The notes under the pieces are model-generated. The model saw only the letters and a program-made list of their open reading frames with translations. It had not been told where the DNA came from and made no database searches. From positions 62,001 through 126,000 of the forward strand of contig NZ_RXHQ01000002.1 of the NCBI RefSeq assembly GCF_004138105.1: 64,000 bases of DNA. Reading direction: 5' to 3'. This DNA comes from Xylanivirga thermophila (GTDB taxonomy: Bacteria; Bacillota; Clostridia; Caldicoprobacterales; Xylanivirgaceae). The first letter of the stretch is position 1. Each line of letters opens with the position of its first letter. Positions 31,827 to 42,070 of the stretch are shown here, one piece after another. Position numbers and translations under genes: made by a program.

Positions 31827-33002
31827 TCATCCTTCATACCTAAGTGCATCAATAGGATTTAGTTTACTTGCCTTATTTGCCGGATATAGTCCAAATACAA
31901 TGCCAATTACCAAAGAAAAGCATACAGCCAAAAGTGCCGTACTCCCCGACATTACAAGAGTCATATTCATTATTTTAGATAAAATAATTATAAGTATCCA
32001 TGCAATTAATAACCCTAGACATCCACCCAGAAGGCTTATAACTAAAGCCTCTATCAAAAATTGGCTCAATATATTCTCCCTTGCTGCACCTATAGCCTTT
32101 CTTATGCCTATCTCCCTTGTACGCTCAGATACTGAAACAAGCATTATGTTCATTATACCTATACCACCAACAAGTAGGCTGATAGCAGCAATTCCACCTA
32201 ACATAAGAGTAAGGGTTCTAGTGGTTTCACTTAAAGTATCGAGTATCTCCGATTGACTAAATAAATTATATGCATCAGTATCACTATCAAATATTCTATT
32301 AAGATAATTTTTAAGTGATACCTGAGCCATATCTACTGTATCGCCCGAAGTTGCCGATGCATAGAATGTACGTATACCTTTTTGAAAAAGTATGCGTTCA
32401 CCTAGTGTAAATGGAATTATAATTTTTGAATCGTTAGAGCCTAAAGATGAACTACCTTTTTCTTCAAGCACACCTACAATTGTAAATACATATCCATTAT
32501 ATGATATTTTCTCTCCAATAACATTTCGTGTACCGAAAAGCTCATCTGCCACCTCCGTACCAACAACTGCAACAAAACTTCTATTGTCTATATCTGGCTG
32601 TTTTAAAAATCTCCCCTGAAATACTGGATAATTTTTGATTTCGCTATATTCAGGTGTTGTTGCCTCAATGGTAGAATCCTCATAGGTGATATTACCTGCT
32701 TTTACAGTAGCGGACTGACTTATCATAGGTGCAATACCACTAATAAATACATTAGAATTTACTAATTTATTTAAATCATCCATAGTAATGGGGTTACTAC
32801 GTTGGGTTCTTATATTAACAGTTAAAAGATTGGTACCCATCCCCTCAATATTAGATGTTACCTGTGAAGTCGTCCCTTGTCCAATAGCAACTAATACAAC
32901 TACTGCAATGACTCCTATAATCACACCTAATATGGTAAGAAAGGAACGCACCTTATTTGATGCAATTGACTTTATTGCCATTCTAAATGATTGTATAAAC
33001 AT
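31827..33002 (-). CDS. ABC transporter permease, MacB/FtsX type
   Basis: 391 residues in the MacB layout: membrane segment 1 at about 20-42 (VRSFLTILGVIIGVIAVVVLVAIG), a large outer domain (about 45-270) and three membrane segments at about 275-385, with ERTREIGIRKAIGA between two of them. There is no ATPase domain; that is the separate gene 12 bp upstream. Such systems export peptides, antibiotics or lipoproteins, or act as mechanotransmitters. Third gene after adaptor and ATPase in one operon. Confidence 0.93.
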   Translation of the reverse strand: MFIQSFRMAIKSIASNKVRSFLTILGVIIGVIAVVVLVAIGQGTTSQVTSNIEGMGTNLLTVNIRTQRSNPITMDDLNKLVNSNVFISGIAPMISQSATVKAGNITYEDSTIEATTPEYSEIKNYPVFQGRFLKQPDIDNRSFVAVVGTEVADELFGTRNVIGEKISYNGYVFTIVGVLEEKGSSSLGSNDSKIIIPFTLGERILFQKGIRTFYASATSGDTVDMAQVSLKNYLNRIFDSDTDAYNLFSQSEILDTLSETTRTLTLMLGGIAAISLLVGGIGIMNIMLVSVSERTREIGIRKAIGAARENILSQFLIEALVISLLGGCLGLLIAWILIIILSKIMNMTLVMSGSTALLAVCFSLVIGIVFGLYPANKASKLNPIDALRYEG

Positions 33003-33014
33003 CTAATCACCTCC

Positions 33015-33683
33015 TCAAAGCTTCTCCTTTATTCTACCATCTTCAATATAAACTCTGCGCTCAGCCTCAGCAGCAACATTGCTATCATGGGTAATAAGCA
33101 CTATTGTATTCCCACTTTCGTGAAGTTCATGAAATAAAGACATTATCTGTCTGCCAGTTGAACTATCCAGATTTCCTGTAGGCTCATCTGCAAGTATAAG
33201 TGATGGATTAGTAACCAATGCCCTCGCTATTGCCACCCTTTGTTGCTGGCCACCCGAAAGCTCCGTTGGCTTATGATACAACCTGTTTGAAAGTTCTACC
33301 TTTTCAAGGGCACCCACTGCACGCTTTTTCCGCTCAACGCCTTTTATACCTTGGTATACAAGGGGCAACTCTACATTCTCCAATGCATTAAGTTTTGTTA
33401 GAAGATTGAAACCTTGAAATATAAAACCTATTTTTTGGCTCCTTATCTGTGCTAATTGTCTCTCTGAATATTCTGAAATATTTAGACCATCCAAAATATA
33501 ATTTCCTTCATCGGCAACATCCAAACATCCCATAATATTCATTAACGTTGACTTACCACTACCTGAAGGACCTACTATAGCCACAAATTCTCCCTCAGCT
33601 ATATTAAGTGAAACTTTATTAAGTGCATATACAGTTTCGCCACCCATTTCATACTTTTTTACTATGCTATTTAGTTCAATCAT
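33015..33683 (-). CDS. ABC transporter ATP-binding protein, MacB/LolD type
   Basis: 222 residues from the ATG at 33683, 1 bp past the adaptor stop; a longer frame to 33716 runs inside the adaptor gene. Walker [11 protein letters not shown]-loop IFQGFNLL, signature [16 protein letters not shown], Walker [14 protein letters not shown], then the His-switch ITHDSNVA. Closest in type to MacB and LolD ATPases. Partner of the permease 12 bp downstream and the adaptor upstream. Confidence 0.94.
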   Translation of the reverse strand: MIELNSIVKKYEMGGETVYALNKVSLNIAEGEFVAIVGPSGSGKSTLMNIMGCLDVADEGNYILDGLNISEYSERQLAQIRSQKIGFIFQGFNLLTKLNALENVELPLVYQGIKGVERKKRAVGALEKVELSNRLYHKPTELSGGQQQRVAIARALVTNPSLILADEPTGNLDSSTGRQIMSLFHELHESGNTIVLITHDSNVAAEAERRVYIEDGRIKEKL

Positions 33684-33684
33684 T

Positions 33685-35304
33685 CTAGTCACGCCCCTGT
33701 CTTTGAGGCTTTCCACCTAATGGTGTTCCATCGGGTTTAGGTTTATCTTGAGGAAAATTCCCTTGCATTTGGGGAGGATTCCCCATATCCATTCCTGGCG
33801 CCATCATTTTATCTTGCTGTCTATTGGTATTTGTTGTTTTAGTACGTACAATCACGACCTTATCATCACTATTCAAGCCATCTGTGATCTCTACGTAATT
33901 AGCATTTGAAAGCCCAGTTTTCACTACTGTTCTTTTCCCTGGATCCGCCCCAGAATCTTTAGGTAGCGTTCCGGTATAGAGCCATACATATTGTTCTCCT
34001 TGTGTAGACTGCAATGCTTCAAAGGGTAATAACAATACATCTTTACGCTCTTTAACTATAATCTCTGCCGTAGCATTCATTCCAATTCTTAATTGTTCAT
34101 CACCCTCAACCTTCAAACTTACGTTATATGTGGTTACGCCATTATTTACTTCACCCACTTGGGATATACTCTGAACCTTTGCATTATAGGTTTTATCCTC
34201 TATGGCATCAACCGTAATTTTTGCATTCTGCCCTTTTTCTACATTTTTTATATCCAACTCATCAACCGATACCGTCAAAGTATTTACATCACCTGTATAA
34301 AGAGATAGTATTTCACCATTTGCAGCAACCTGCATACCATCATTTATAGAAATACTATTTACTATTCCATTATATTCCGACGTGAATTTCCCACTCTCAC
34401 GCATTTTCTGTACAGCAATTAAAAGATTTTGTTTTTCTAAACGGTTTCTAATCTGTGTTTCATATTCCTCTGAAGTAGGTAAATTCTTTAAATATAATAA
34501 TGAAGTGCCTTTATACACCCTGCTATTTTCACTGACATAAATTTTTGAGACGGTGCCTGCATCAGCCGTTACTTTAAGTGGCTGGTTTATTGATAGAGTT
34601 CCCGAACCGAGTTTATCTCCATCTCCATTATATATAGTTGCAGTTGCACCCACGGCTGTTCCATTATCAGTAATAGTGATCATTGCTCTCCCATTTGAAA
34701 CATTAGCAACTACACCACTATATGTTTTACCATCTACTTCAACATTTACATTATCACCCTCTTCTACTGCAGAAGTTTCAATTGTTACATTCATCTTTCC
34801 ATCAGTAGATATTACAAGAATCGCATCATTATCTGAAATAATGGATTTTACATTATCTCCGGTCTGTGCAAATATTTGTTTTATCCTACCAGATACAGGT
34901 GCTTTTATTGTCTCTGTACTACTTTCCTTCTCTTTTACTTTTACAATCGTATCATCTATAGCCGAAATTTCTTCTTTTAGCTTCATAATTTCAGTATCAA
35001 GTGCATCCAAATCCAGTTTAGCAATTGTATCACCTGCTTTAATTTGTTGACCTGCCTCCACTTCTACCGATAAAATTTTAAAATCAAAAGGCGCAACAAT
35101 ACTTACGGTCCCTTCAGGCCAGATTGTACCCGTACCAGTTATAGATTGTGTTAAATCACCAGTTTTCAATTCGCTGATTTGATAGTTTGTACTTACCTTA
35201 GCTTTTGATCTTCCAGTAAAAAAAAGTAGATATACTGCTGTACCTAATACTATAATAGCAACAGCAATAATAAGCACCCTTTTTATCTCCATTCTTTTTT
35301 TCAT
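33685..35304 (-). CDS. Efflux periplasmic-adaptor (MacA/HlyD-like) protein
   Basis: 539 residues: a membrane anchor at about 8-29 (VLIIAVAIIVLGTAVYLLFF), then lipoyl/barrel-sandwich segments (VAPFDFKILSVEVEAGQQIKAGDTI and IKAPVSGRIKQIF), a second sandwich with EYNGIVNSISINDGMQV, a beta-barrel, and a Pro/Met/Gln/Gly-rich tail of about 50 residues. It is longer than typical MacA (about 370) because it appears to have two sandwich regions. In Gram-positives such adaptors couple to MacB-like ABC pumps. First gene of the operon; divergent from the response regulator at 35510. RBS GAGGAGGG. Confidence 0.9.
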   Translation of the reverse strand: MKKRMEIKRVLIIAVAIIVLGTAVYLLFFTGRSKAKVSTNYQISELKTGDLTQSITGTGTIWPEGTVSIVAPFDFKILSVEVEAGQQIKAGDTIAKLDLDALDTEIMKLKEEISAIDDTIVKVKEKESSTETIKAPVSGRIKQIFAQTGDNVKSIISDNDAILVISTDGKMNVTIETSAVEEGDNVNVEVDGKTYSGVVANVSNGRAMITITDNGTAVGATATIYNGDGDKLGSGTLSINQPLKVTADAGTVSKIYVSENSRVYKGTSLLYLKNLPTSEEYETQIRNRLEKQNLLIAVQKMRESGKFTSEYNGIVNSISINDGMQVAANGEILSLYTGDVNTLTVSVDELDIKNVEKGQNAKITVDAIEDKTYNAKVQSISQVGEVNNGVTTYNVSLKVEGDEQLRIGMNATAEIIVKERKDVLLLPFEALQSTQGEQYVWLYTGTLPKDSGADPGKRTVVKTGLSNANYVEITDGLNSDDKVVIVRTKTTNTNRQQDKMMAPGMDMGNPPQMQGNFPQDKPKPDGTPLGGKPQRQGRD

Positions 35305-35421
35305 CCTATAAAACCCTCCTCGAAATAATTATGTAAAACTTAGATCTTTGACTATTTAAAAGACTTTTATTACCTTCTTCAGATTCTTTCCTATTGCCTA
35401 TATCAATAATAGCTACCTAAC

Positions 35422-35483
35422 CTTAAAATAATCTTAAAAGCCTATGGTTTTTTAAGGCTATTTCAAGTTTTCCATGATATAAT
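35422..35483 (+). promoter_or_regulatory. Two-component operon promoter and direct repeat
   Basis: CTTAAAA occurs at 35422-35428 and again at 35433-35439, an 11-bp period that places both on one helix face, as OmpR/PhoB-type regulators prefer. An extended -10 (TGATATAAT, hexamer 35478-35483) lies 27 bp before the response-regulator start. The intergenic region also serves the divergent adaptor operon. Confidence 0.5.
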
Positions 35484-35509
35484 TAAAATATTAATCGGGG
35501 GGGAATGAT

Positions 35510-36181
35510 ATGAGAATATTACTTGTAGAAGATGAAAAACAACTTGCTGAATCATTAGCGCAAATATTAAAGAAAAATAATTATATAGTCGACAACGCAT
35601 ATGACGGTGAAACAGGACTTGATAGCGCGCTATCCGATATATATGATATAATTATTCTCGATATAATGCTGCCTAAACTTGATGGACTGTCAATACTTAG
35701 ACAAATAAGAGAGGGCAATATAAATACTCCAATACTTATGCTAACAGCTAGAAGCGATGTAAGGGATAAAGTGAAAGGACTTGACCTTGGAGCTGATGAC
35801 TACCTTGCAAAACCTTTCTACTCAGAAGAACTCCTCGCTAGAATAAGGGCACTTTCAAGACGAAAAGGCGAATTTATACCTGATGACATTATCTCATACA
35901 AAGATTTAACATTAGATCTCTCTAATATGGAATTGAGTACAAGCAAAAACAAGGTACGTCTATCGCTTAAAGAGTTTGAACTCATGCAACATTTTTTGAG
36001 CAATCCTGATTCAATTGCGCAAAAAGAATTTTTAATAGTCAAAGTTTGGGGTTATGATTCTGATGCTGAATATAACAATTTAGAAGTATATATATCATTT
36101 TTGCGGAAAAAGCTAGTTGCCATAAAATCTAAAGTCAGAATAGTTACAATAAGAAATGTTGGTTACAAACTGGAGGCATAA
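35510..36181 (+). CDS. Response regulator, OmpR/PhoB family
   Basis: 223 residues. Receiver domain 1-115 with acidic pocket VEDEK, phospho-acceptor Asp51 in IIILDIMLPKLDG, Thr in MLTARSD and Lys in DDYLAKPF. DNA-binding winged helix 125-222 ending VRIVTIRNVGYKLEA. The kinase gene follows 2 bp later. The divergent MacAB-like operon is the likely target. RBS GGGGGGGAA. Confidence 0.95.
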   Translation: MRILLVEDEKQLAESLAQILKKNNYIVDNAYDGETGLDSALSDIYDIIILDIMLPKLDGLSILRQIREGNINTPILMLTARSDVRDKVKGLDLGADDYLAKPFYSEELLARIRALSRRKGEFIPDDIISYKDLTLDLSNMELSTSKNKVRLSLKEFELMQHFLSNPDSIAQKEFLIVKVWGYDSDAEYNNLEVYISFLRKKLVAIKSKVRIVTIRNVGYKLEA

Positions 36182-36183
36182 AT

Positions 36184-37383
36184 TTGTTCGATAAACTTCG
36201 AAATAAATTCCTGTGGTTTACCATGGGTATATTGACATTGGTATTTTTTATTATATTCACTGTCGTATTTATCTCAACCACAATCAAGGTACAACATCAG
36301 ATAGATATGACACTTAATAACATCATGCATACCCCTAATCATAAAATATCGCTGCATGATCCCCTCTATACAAGTAGTATATCCGTTGAACTTAGTAAAG
36401 ATGGGGATATATTGGATATTCGTTCATTTGTTGAAGTAGATATGCCAATACTTACCGAAACATTGAGTATAGTAACTCACAACAATAATTTTAGGGGTAC
36501 AGTAACCATGGATGGTAACCGGTTTGCTTACCTCAAAAAAGACATGCCCTTCGGTTCAAAAATCGTATTAGTAAGCCGTACAATATACGATAATACAATT
36601 AATACCCTACTATTTACCTTTATTGTTGTGGGAGCTTTAAGCCTTGGAATATTATTTGTTATTTCATGGTTTTTTGCAAATAAGGCAATAGAACCTGTAA
36701 AGATGGCATTTGAACATCAAAAACAATTTGTAGCCGATGCCTCCCATGAATTAAAAACCCCTCTTACTATAATAAATACAAACTTAGATTTAATATCATC
36801 AAATGGAAATCAAACGGTAAACGAACAGCATAAATGGATAGGATATATATACACACAGGTAGACAGAATGTCAAAGCTTATAAATGATATGCTAATGTTA
36901 GCCCGCATGGATGAATATAAAATGATTTTTTCAAAAGTAAACTTTTCTGATATTCTAAATAATGCTCTACTATATTTTGAGGTTGCATTATATGAAAAGA
37001 ATATAACTCTTGAGCAAAATATCTATGAAGATATCTATGTCTTAGGAGATACTGCATCACTTGAAAAACTTATATATATATTACTTGAAAATACCCTTAA
37101 ATATTCACCAAAGAATGAAAAGGTATCTGTTACGCTTACACATGAAAAATCAAAACTTGTATTAAAAATTAGAAATACTGGCATAAGCATACCCAGTGAA
37201 CATATTGATAAAATTTTTGACCGCTTTTATCGAGCTGATAGTGCAAGAACTCAAAAAAATGGAGGCTATGGACTTGGACTGGCAATTGCAAAGTCCATAA
37301 CCACACAGCATAATGGTAAAATATGGGCACAGAGTATGCCTAAAAGCTATACTGAATTTATAGTTGAATTGCCAATAGTTTAA
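36184..37383 (+). CDS. Sensor histidine kinase
   Basis: 399 residues starting at a TTG codon behind TGGAGG. Membrane segments at about 11-34 and 138-160 enclose a short outer sensor domain of roughly 100 residues. H-box FVADASHELKTPLTIINTN with the phospho-acceptor His, N-box LLENTLKYSPKNEKV, G-boxes IDKIFDRFYRADSART and GGYGLGLAIAKSI. No HAMP domain is obvious. Partner of the response regulator 2 bp upstream. The signal is unknown; neighbouring ABC exporters suggest envelope or antibiotic stress. Confidence 0.94.
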   Translation: MFDKLRNKFLWFTMGILTLVFFIIFTVVFISTTIKVQHQIDMTLNNIMHTPNHKISLHDPLYTSSISVELSKDGDILDIRSFVEVDMPILTETLSIVTHNNNFRGTVTMDGNRFAYLKKDMPFGSKIVLVSRTIYDNTINTLLFTFIVVGALSLGILFVISWFFANKAIEPVKMAFEHQKQFVADASHELKTPLTIINTNLDLISSNGNQTVNEQHKWIGYIYTQVDRMSKLINDMLMLARMDEYKMIFSKVNFSDILNNALLYFEVALYEKNITLEQNIYEDIYVLGDTASLEKLIYILLENTLKYSPKNEKVSVTLTHEKSKLVLKIRNTGISIPSEHIDKIFDRFYRADSARTQKNGGYGLGLAIAKSITTQHNGKIWAQSMPKSYTEFIVELPIV

Positions 37384-37489
37384 AACTTTATTGTATCATA
37401 ATAACTATGCAGAAACGCCCTTTACTAATGTTATCCACTATATATCAATTCATATAAATCACCAAATAAATAGAGTATATACCTAAAAC

Positions 37490-38413
37490 CTATGCATTAA
37501 CCTTTATTTTGCCTTCTGCTTGGGGCGCTACCAATACTATCTTGTCACCTTCCATCTCTATTTTTATCTTATTCTGCCCCTTAAGACCTAGTATGTCTAA
37601 ATATTCCCTAGGTATCTGTACCCTACCTGCCTTATCGACTACCGCTAGCTCTTCATGGGTCTCCTCTTCCTGATCCTGTATACCTTGAGACATATCCGCC
37701 AATTCCTGAGCATACGTTCTTTTCCTTATAAACTCACTACTGGTGCGGCCATCCCTTATAGCCACTACCCTATCTACCTTTTTAGAAAGCTGCCTATCAT
37801 GGGTAACTATAACTATGGTAATGCCTAGTTCCCTGTTTAGCTTGCGAAATACATCAAGTATTTGAGATGCCGTTTTTGTATCTACTGCGCCAGTAGGCTC
37901 ATCAGCTAGTAAAAGTTTAGGACTATTGGATAAGGCAATTGCAATTGCTATTCTCTGTTGCTCTCCCCCTGATAACTCACCTAACCTGCTATTCTTTTTA
38001 TGGGATAATCCTACCATATCCAATAATTCTAAGGCCCTATCCCTTTTTACTTTACCTGTAAGCACCATAGGCAGTTCTATATTTTCCAGGGCAGTAAGAT
38101 ATGGTATGAGATTCCTAGCATTGTTTTGCCATACAAAACCGACGGTCTCTCGCTTATATCTTATAAGTGCCTTATCACCCATCTTTAGGAGATCCTTGTC
38201 ATCTACAAATAATCTCCCAGCCGACGGTCTATCAAGTCCGCCTAACATATTAAGCAATGTAGATTTTCCACTACCGCTATTGCCTATTATGGCCATAAGT
38301 TCTCCCCTAGTAACGGTAAGATCCAGTCCTTGCAAGGCTACTACTTCAATGTCATTAGTCTTATATATCTTTACTAGATTTTCACATACTATCATGTTTT
38401 GTTCATTATACAT
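37490..38413 (-). CDS. ABC ATPase fused to a C-terminal AbrB/SpoVT-like domain
   Basis: 307 residues. The ATPase part (about 5-225) is complete: Walker A GNSGSGKST, signature ELSGGEQQRIAIAIAL, Walker B LLLADEPTGAVDT, switch VTHDRQLS. After a charged linker, residues 254-297 (AVVDKAGRVQIPREYLDILG, then an acidic turn and DKIVLV) match the swapped-hairpin barrel of AbrB, MazE and SpoVT, where PREYLDILGL corresponds to IPxELRxxLGI. ABC exporters of this type normally end near residue 230. The domain may dimerise subunits or bind DNA. Overlaps the upstream ATPase gene by 8 bp. Confidence 0.9.
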   Translation of the reverse strand: MYNEQNMIVCENLVKIYKTNDIEVVALQGLDLTVTRGELMAIIGNSGSGKSTLLNMLGGLDRPSAGRLFVDDKDLLKMGDKALIRYKRETVGFVWQNNARNLIPYLTALENIELPMVLTGKVKRDRALELLDMVGLSHKKNSRLGELSGGEQQRIAIAIALSNSPKLLLADEPTGAVDTKTASQILDVFRKLNRELGITIVIVTHDRQLSKKVDRVVAIRDGRTSSEFIRKRTYAQELADMSQGIQDQEEETHEELAVVDKAGRVQIPREYLDILGLKGQNKIKIEMEGDKIVLVAPQAEGKIKVNA

Positions 38414-39089
38414 CTATAATCTCCCCATCCTCTAAAGTAAATACTTTATCGGCCAATTCCATCATATAGGGATCATGGGTGGTCATAATAACCGTTAGAC
38501 CTTCCTTCTCCACCAAATCCCTAAACACCTTCATAACCTGCAATGCCATGGCAGTATCCAGTTCAGCAGTAGGTTCATCTGCAAATATTACCTTGGGATT
38601 ATGGGCAATAGCCCTCGCTATGGCTACTCGTTGTTGTTCACCGCCAGACATCTCCTGTGGTCTATGATCCATCCTCTTTTGGAGCCCCACAAATGTCAGA
38701 CATTCCTCCGCCCTCTTTTTACGCAGTTTTTTATCATAATCGGATATTCTAAGCCCAAATTCTACATTTTCATATGCAGACATAAGTGATATAAGTGCTA
38801 TGGACTGAAATACAAAGCCCATCTCCCGCCTTCTCAGCTCATCCCTTTTATGCTCAGACATACGTGTTATATCATCACCATCAAAAAATACATTGCCACT
38901 TGTAGGTCTATCCAAAGCGCCCAAAAGATTTATAAGGGTAGTCTTGCCCGATCCGGACCGCCCCCTTAATATGGTCAATGTCCCAGGATATATGGATATA
39001 TTTACATCTTTAAGGGCATGCACAACCTGCCTGCCTGATATAAAATCTCTACATAACCCTTTGGTAGTGATAATAGGTGTATCATCCAT
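38406..39089 (-). CDS. ABC ATP-binding protein, MacB/LolD type
   Basis: 227 residues. Walker A GRSGSGKTT, Q-loop VFQSIALIS, signature [16 protein letters not shown], Walker B VIFADEPTAELDT, switch TTHDPYMM. Complete and distinct from the ATPase 8 bp-overlapping downstream. Located 4 bp after the large permease; the two ATPases may form a heterodimer under the single double-length permease. RBS GGGGAGG. Confidence 0.93.
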   Translation of the reverse strand: MDDTPIITTKGLCRDFISGRQVVHALKDVNISIYPGTLTILRGRSGSGKTTLINLLGALDRPTSGNVFFDGDDITRMSEHKRDELRRREMGFVFQSIALISLMSAYENVEFGLRISDYDKKLRKKRAEECLTFVGLQKRMDHRPQEMSGGEQQRVAIARAIAHNPKVIFADEPTAELDTAMALQVMKVFRDLVEKEGLTVIMTTHDPYMMELADKVFTLEDGEIIDV

Positions 39090-39093
39090 CTAT

Positions 39094-42057
39094 TTAGTCC
39101 TCCCCTAATTTTATAGCTTGATGAATTTTGATGCGAGATAGTAAATAACCAAGTATTATAAGACCAAGTCCCAATGTACAGGCCATCAGTATATATATTC
39201 TTATCCTATCACTAGCATACGAGATCACCCTAAATGGTGGTACCTGGGATACAGCACTATATGCCATTTGAAATAAGGGTACAAACATCCTACTGGCTCC
39301 AAGCCCTATAAATATTCCTATTACCATAGCTGCTCCAGATGTCAATAACTGTTCCCATACCATCATAAGTATAAGATGCTTTAAAGACAACCCCATACCC
39401 CTTAATATACCAAACTGCAAAGTTCTAGCACTTAATGAAAGTACCCAATATAATAGAAAACCTAAAAAGCATATTATGCCACTTATTATAAATCCAAGGG
39501 TCATTGAGCCATTTATGGCAAGCTGGGAAGGATTATTTCTAGCCTCTATAACCTGTTGTCCTGCATCTCTTAGAGTAAGGATGGGAAGCCCCTTTTCCCT
39601 TATATTATCATATACCTCACTGCTCTTTATCCCCTTATCAAGCTTTAACCAAACCTCATATGGTTCTAAAGCTATATGATCCTGGATGTATGATAGGTTT
39701 GCCACCACCAGCATAGGCTCCGTCACATCGGTTTTTGACCCATCTTTGCACGGATTCCAAGATGGCCAATAGTCGACTATGGCATACACGGTAAATACTG
39801 CTGCATTATTACCCTGCCATAAAATATTTATCTGATCTCCCGCCTTTATCCCATAGGCTTTGCTTATGGAACGTGATATAAGACAGGCACTCGGTTCATC
39901 TGCCAGTAAATTTAGATATTCATTTATATGATGCTTGAGAAGCTTCTCCCTAAACCATGCGGTACTTCCAAAATCATACGGCTCTATCCCCATAAGACGT
40001 ATACCCTCTCCACTCTGTCCATTTGTTTCAATCCATGCATCATCCTTTATAAATACCTTGGCCGCATGCTGAACTCCAGACAATTGGGTATAGGGCAAAA
40101 ATGGCGGTTCTGCAAACTGCACCTTTTTGAAATCCTGATCTTCTTTTTGCATGGCACTTTTGTCCGGATCCTCCCCTTCAGGCTTAGACAAACCCTCTGA
40201 TATAGGGGCATCACTTTGCCAAACTGGCTTGAGGGCCATGTCACATCCTACATCATACATTATCCTTTCTTCTATATTCTTATTTATTGTACGTGCTGCA
40301 GTAGCACTGAATAAGCCTATGGATAAGGTCATTATAAGGAATACCATTAAAAAATGATAATTTCCCGATGACCTACCAACCTGTATCAAAGTATTGTAAA
40401 GATGGGCAGGCCATATACTTTTGCCTAGCCAGTATATAAATTTTATTATAAACGGATACAATCTTATACATAAAAGTCCCGCACCCAGTATAAACAAAGC
40501 CGGTATAAAAAATAAAAGGGGGTCAACTGATATATCACTGCCTGATATGCCAGTCATATATAACACATTTTGTCTTTGGGTAAAGGTATAATATCCATAC
40601 CCTGATATGCCAAGGAGTATAAAATCTAATCCAAATTTCTCCCAAGGCATCCTATTAGATCGCCTTGAAATATTTCTTTTGTAATTTACAATACTCACCT
40701 TGCTTGCAAAATAAGCTGGAATTATTATTATAAACATAGATATCACTATAGTTATACCAGCATATATATATGCCTTCTTACCTACAGTTACAGGCAATGC
40801 CTTCCTTTGTACGAATTCTAAAAAACCACTGGAGGCACCAAGTACCTTGCATAGTAAAAGGCCCACCCTAGGTCCTATTATAAAGGCAATAATACCTAAT
40901 ATAAGTCCCTGAAGCAGATACCCTAATACTATTTGCCCCCTGGTCGCACCCCTACTGGATATAAGGGCGATTTCATTTTTTTCCCTATCCATAATAAGTT
41001 TGCATACCATGAATAGGTATAAAAACAGCATGACGATTACAGGTACATTAAGAGCCCACATCATTATGCGCAATTGTCTTTCCTTGTTAAAATATGTACC
41101 TATTATCTTTATAGTAGGTGCATCAATATATGCATTTTTATATATACCCCTGATATTTTTAACATTTTTGTTATGGCCACCTATTACCTTGGATAGGTTA
41201 TCCAAGGTAAGCATATGATAGTCAAATGCATAATACCATCTGGCGCTTTGAAGTAACGTAACAGGGGATCTTTTTACAAAATCCCGCTCCATAAGATTTT
41301 CAGGCACTAGAAGGCTCTCGCTAAAACTCTGTGGTGTGAGAAAAGTCCAATATGGATCTGATTCATCCTTTACTGTAAATACTCCTACTGGTTTTACCCT
41401 AATCGGTTCCATGCCCTTCATGCTTAGATCTGATACTACAAACACCTTGTTTAGCACTATTTTTAGCTTGTTAAGGGCAATTTCAGGGATCAATACCTCA
41501 TATGCCCCATCTATCTTCTCTTTTTCAGGCAATTTTCCATCTATGAGTGTAATATGATCTTCTATATCGCTTAATGATTGCAAACGGACATATCTACGTC
41601 CATCAGGATCATCTGAATTGCCCATTCCTTCCCTTACCATAGCACAAACATCTGTAGAATAGTTAAATTTTTTCGCTAATACCGACAATCCCAGCCTTTG
41701 TGGCAACGTATCCTTGGTATATACATCTATCTCCATAAACTCATCAAACCATTTTTGATACAGTCTTTGAACCTTATCATTTTCATAAGGTATCTCTCCT
41801 TTGTCCATAGCATCCCTTACAGCGTCGTTTATAGGTTGATCATCCAAATGCATGGATACCAGATAACCACCTGGAAATCGTTCTTTTTCTAGCTGATATT
41901 TTTCCAATTCCTTTATAAGCATCTTTTGCAATACACCGTTTGTGTACATAGGTATGCTGGTAATAAGGGCTACCGATATGATAAGTCCCAAAATGAGAGA
42001 TGCTACCAGCCACTTATTCTTTAGCATTTTTTTAAAAACCATTGAAAATAGTGCCAT
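39094..42057 (-). CDS. Double-length FtsX-type ABC permease
   Basis: 987 residues containing two FtsX/MacB units in one chain. Unit 1: membrane segment at about 14-34, outer domain to about 325, then three segments near 330-455 with REKNEIALISSRGATRGQI between them. Linking segments follow near 470-545. Unit 2: segment near 575-595 (FLMVFLIMTLSIGLFSATA), outer domain to about 850 and three final segments (TLGFIISGIICFLGFLLYWV onward). One chain could thus form a whole permease. The adaptor lipoprotein gene is 13 bp upstream and two ATPase genes follow. Substrate unknown. Confidence 0.9.
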   Translation of the reverse strand: MALFSMVFKKMLKNKWLVASLILGLIISVALITSIPMYTNGVLQKMLIKELEKYQLEKERFPGGYLVSMHLDDQPINDAVRDAMDKGEIPYENDKVQRLYQKWFDEFMEIDVYTKDTLPQRLGLSVLAKKFNYSTDVCAMVREGMGNSDDPDGRRYVRLQSLSDIEDHITLIDGKLPEKEKIDGAYEVLIPEIALNKLKIVLNKVFVVSDLSMKGMEPIRVKPVGVFTVKDESDPYWTFLTPQSFSESLLVPENLMERDFVKRSPVTLLQSARWYYAFDYHMLTLDNLSKVIGGHNKNVKNIRGIYKNAYIDAPTIKIIGTYFNKERQLRIMMWALNVPVIVMLFLYLFMVCKLIMDREKNEIALISSRGATRGQIVLGYLLQGLILGIIAFIIGPRVGLLLCKVLGASSGFLEFVQRKALPVTVGKKAYIYAGITIVISMFIIIIPAYFASKVSIVNYKRNISRRSNRMPWEKFGLDFILLGISGYGYYTFTQRQNVLYMTGISGSDISVDPLLFFIPALFILGAGLLCIRLYPFIIKFIYWLGKSIWPAHLYNTLIQVGRSSGNYHFLMVFLIMTLSIGLFSATAARTINKNIEERIMYDVGCDMALKPVWQSDAPISEGLSKPEGEDPDKSAMQKEDQDFKKVQFAEPPFLPYTQLSGVQHAAKVFIKDDAWIETNGQSGEGIRLMGIEPYDFGSTAWFREKLLKHHINEYLNLLADEPSACLISRSISKAYGIKAGDQINILWQGNNAAVFTVYAIVDYWPSWNPCKDGSKTDVTEPMLVVANLSYIQDHIALEPYEVWLKLDKGIKSSEVYDNIREKGLPILTLRDAGQQVIEARNNPSQLAINGSMTLGFIISGIICFLGFLLYWVLSLSARTLQFGILRGMGLSLKHLILMMVWEQLLTSGAAMVIGIFIGLGASRMFVPLFQMAYSAVSQVPPFRVISYASDRIRIYILMACTLGLGLIILGYLLSRIKIHQAIKLGED

Positions 42058-42070
42058 ATCTATCCTCCTC

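Noticed and set aside
33838-33852. AraR-like core AGTACGTACAATC inside the adaptor gene
   Set aside because: It is within a coding region, not near a promoter, and matches only the inner core; likely chance.
34553-35050. 165-residue plus-strand ORF
   Set aside because: Antisense to the MacA-like adaptor; Ser/Thr-rich mirror translation with no family features.
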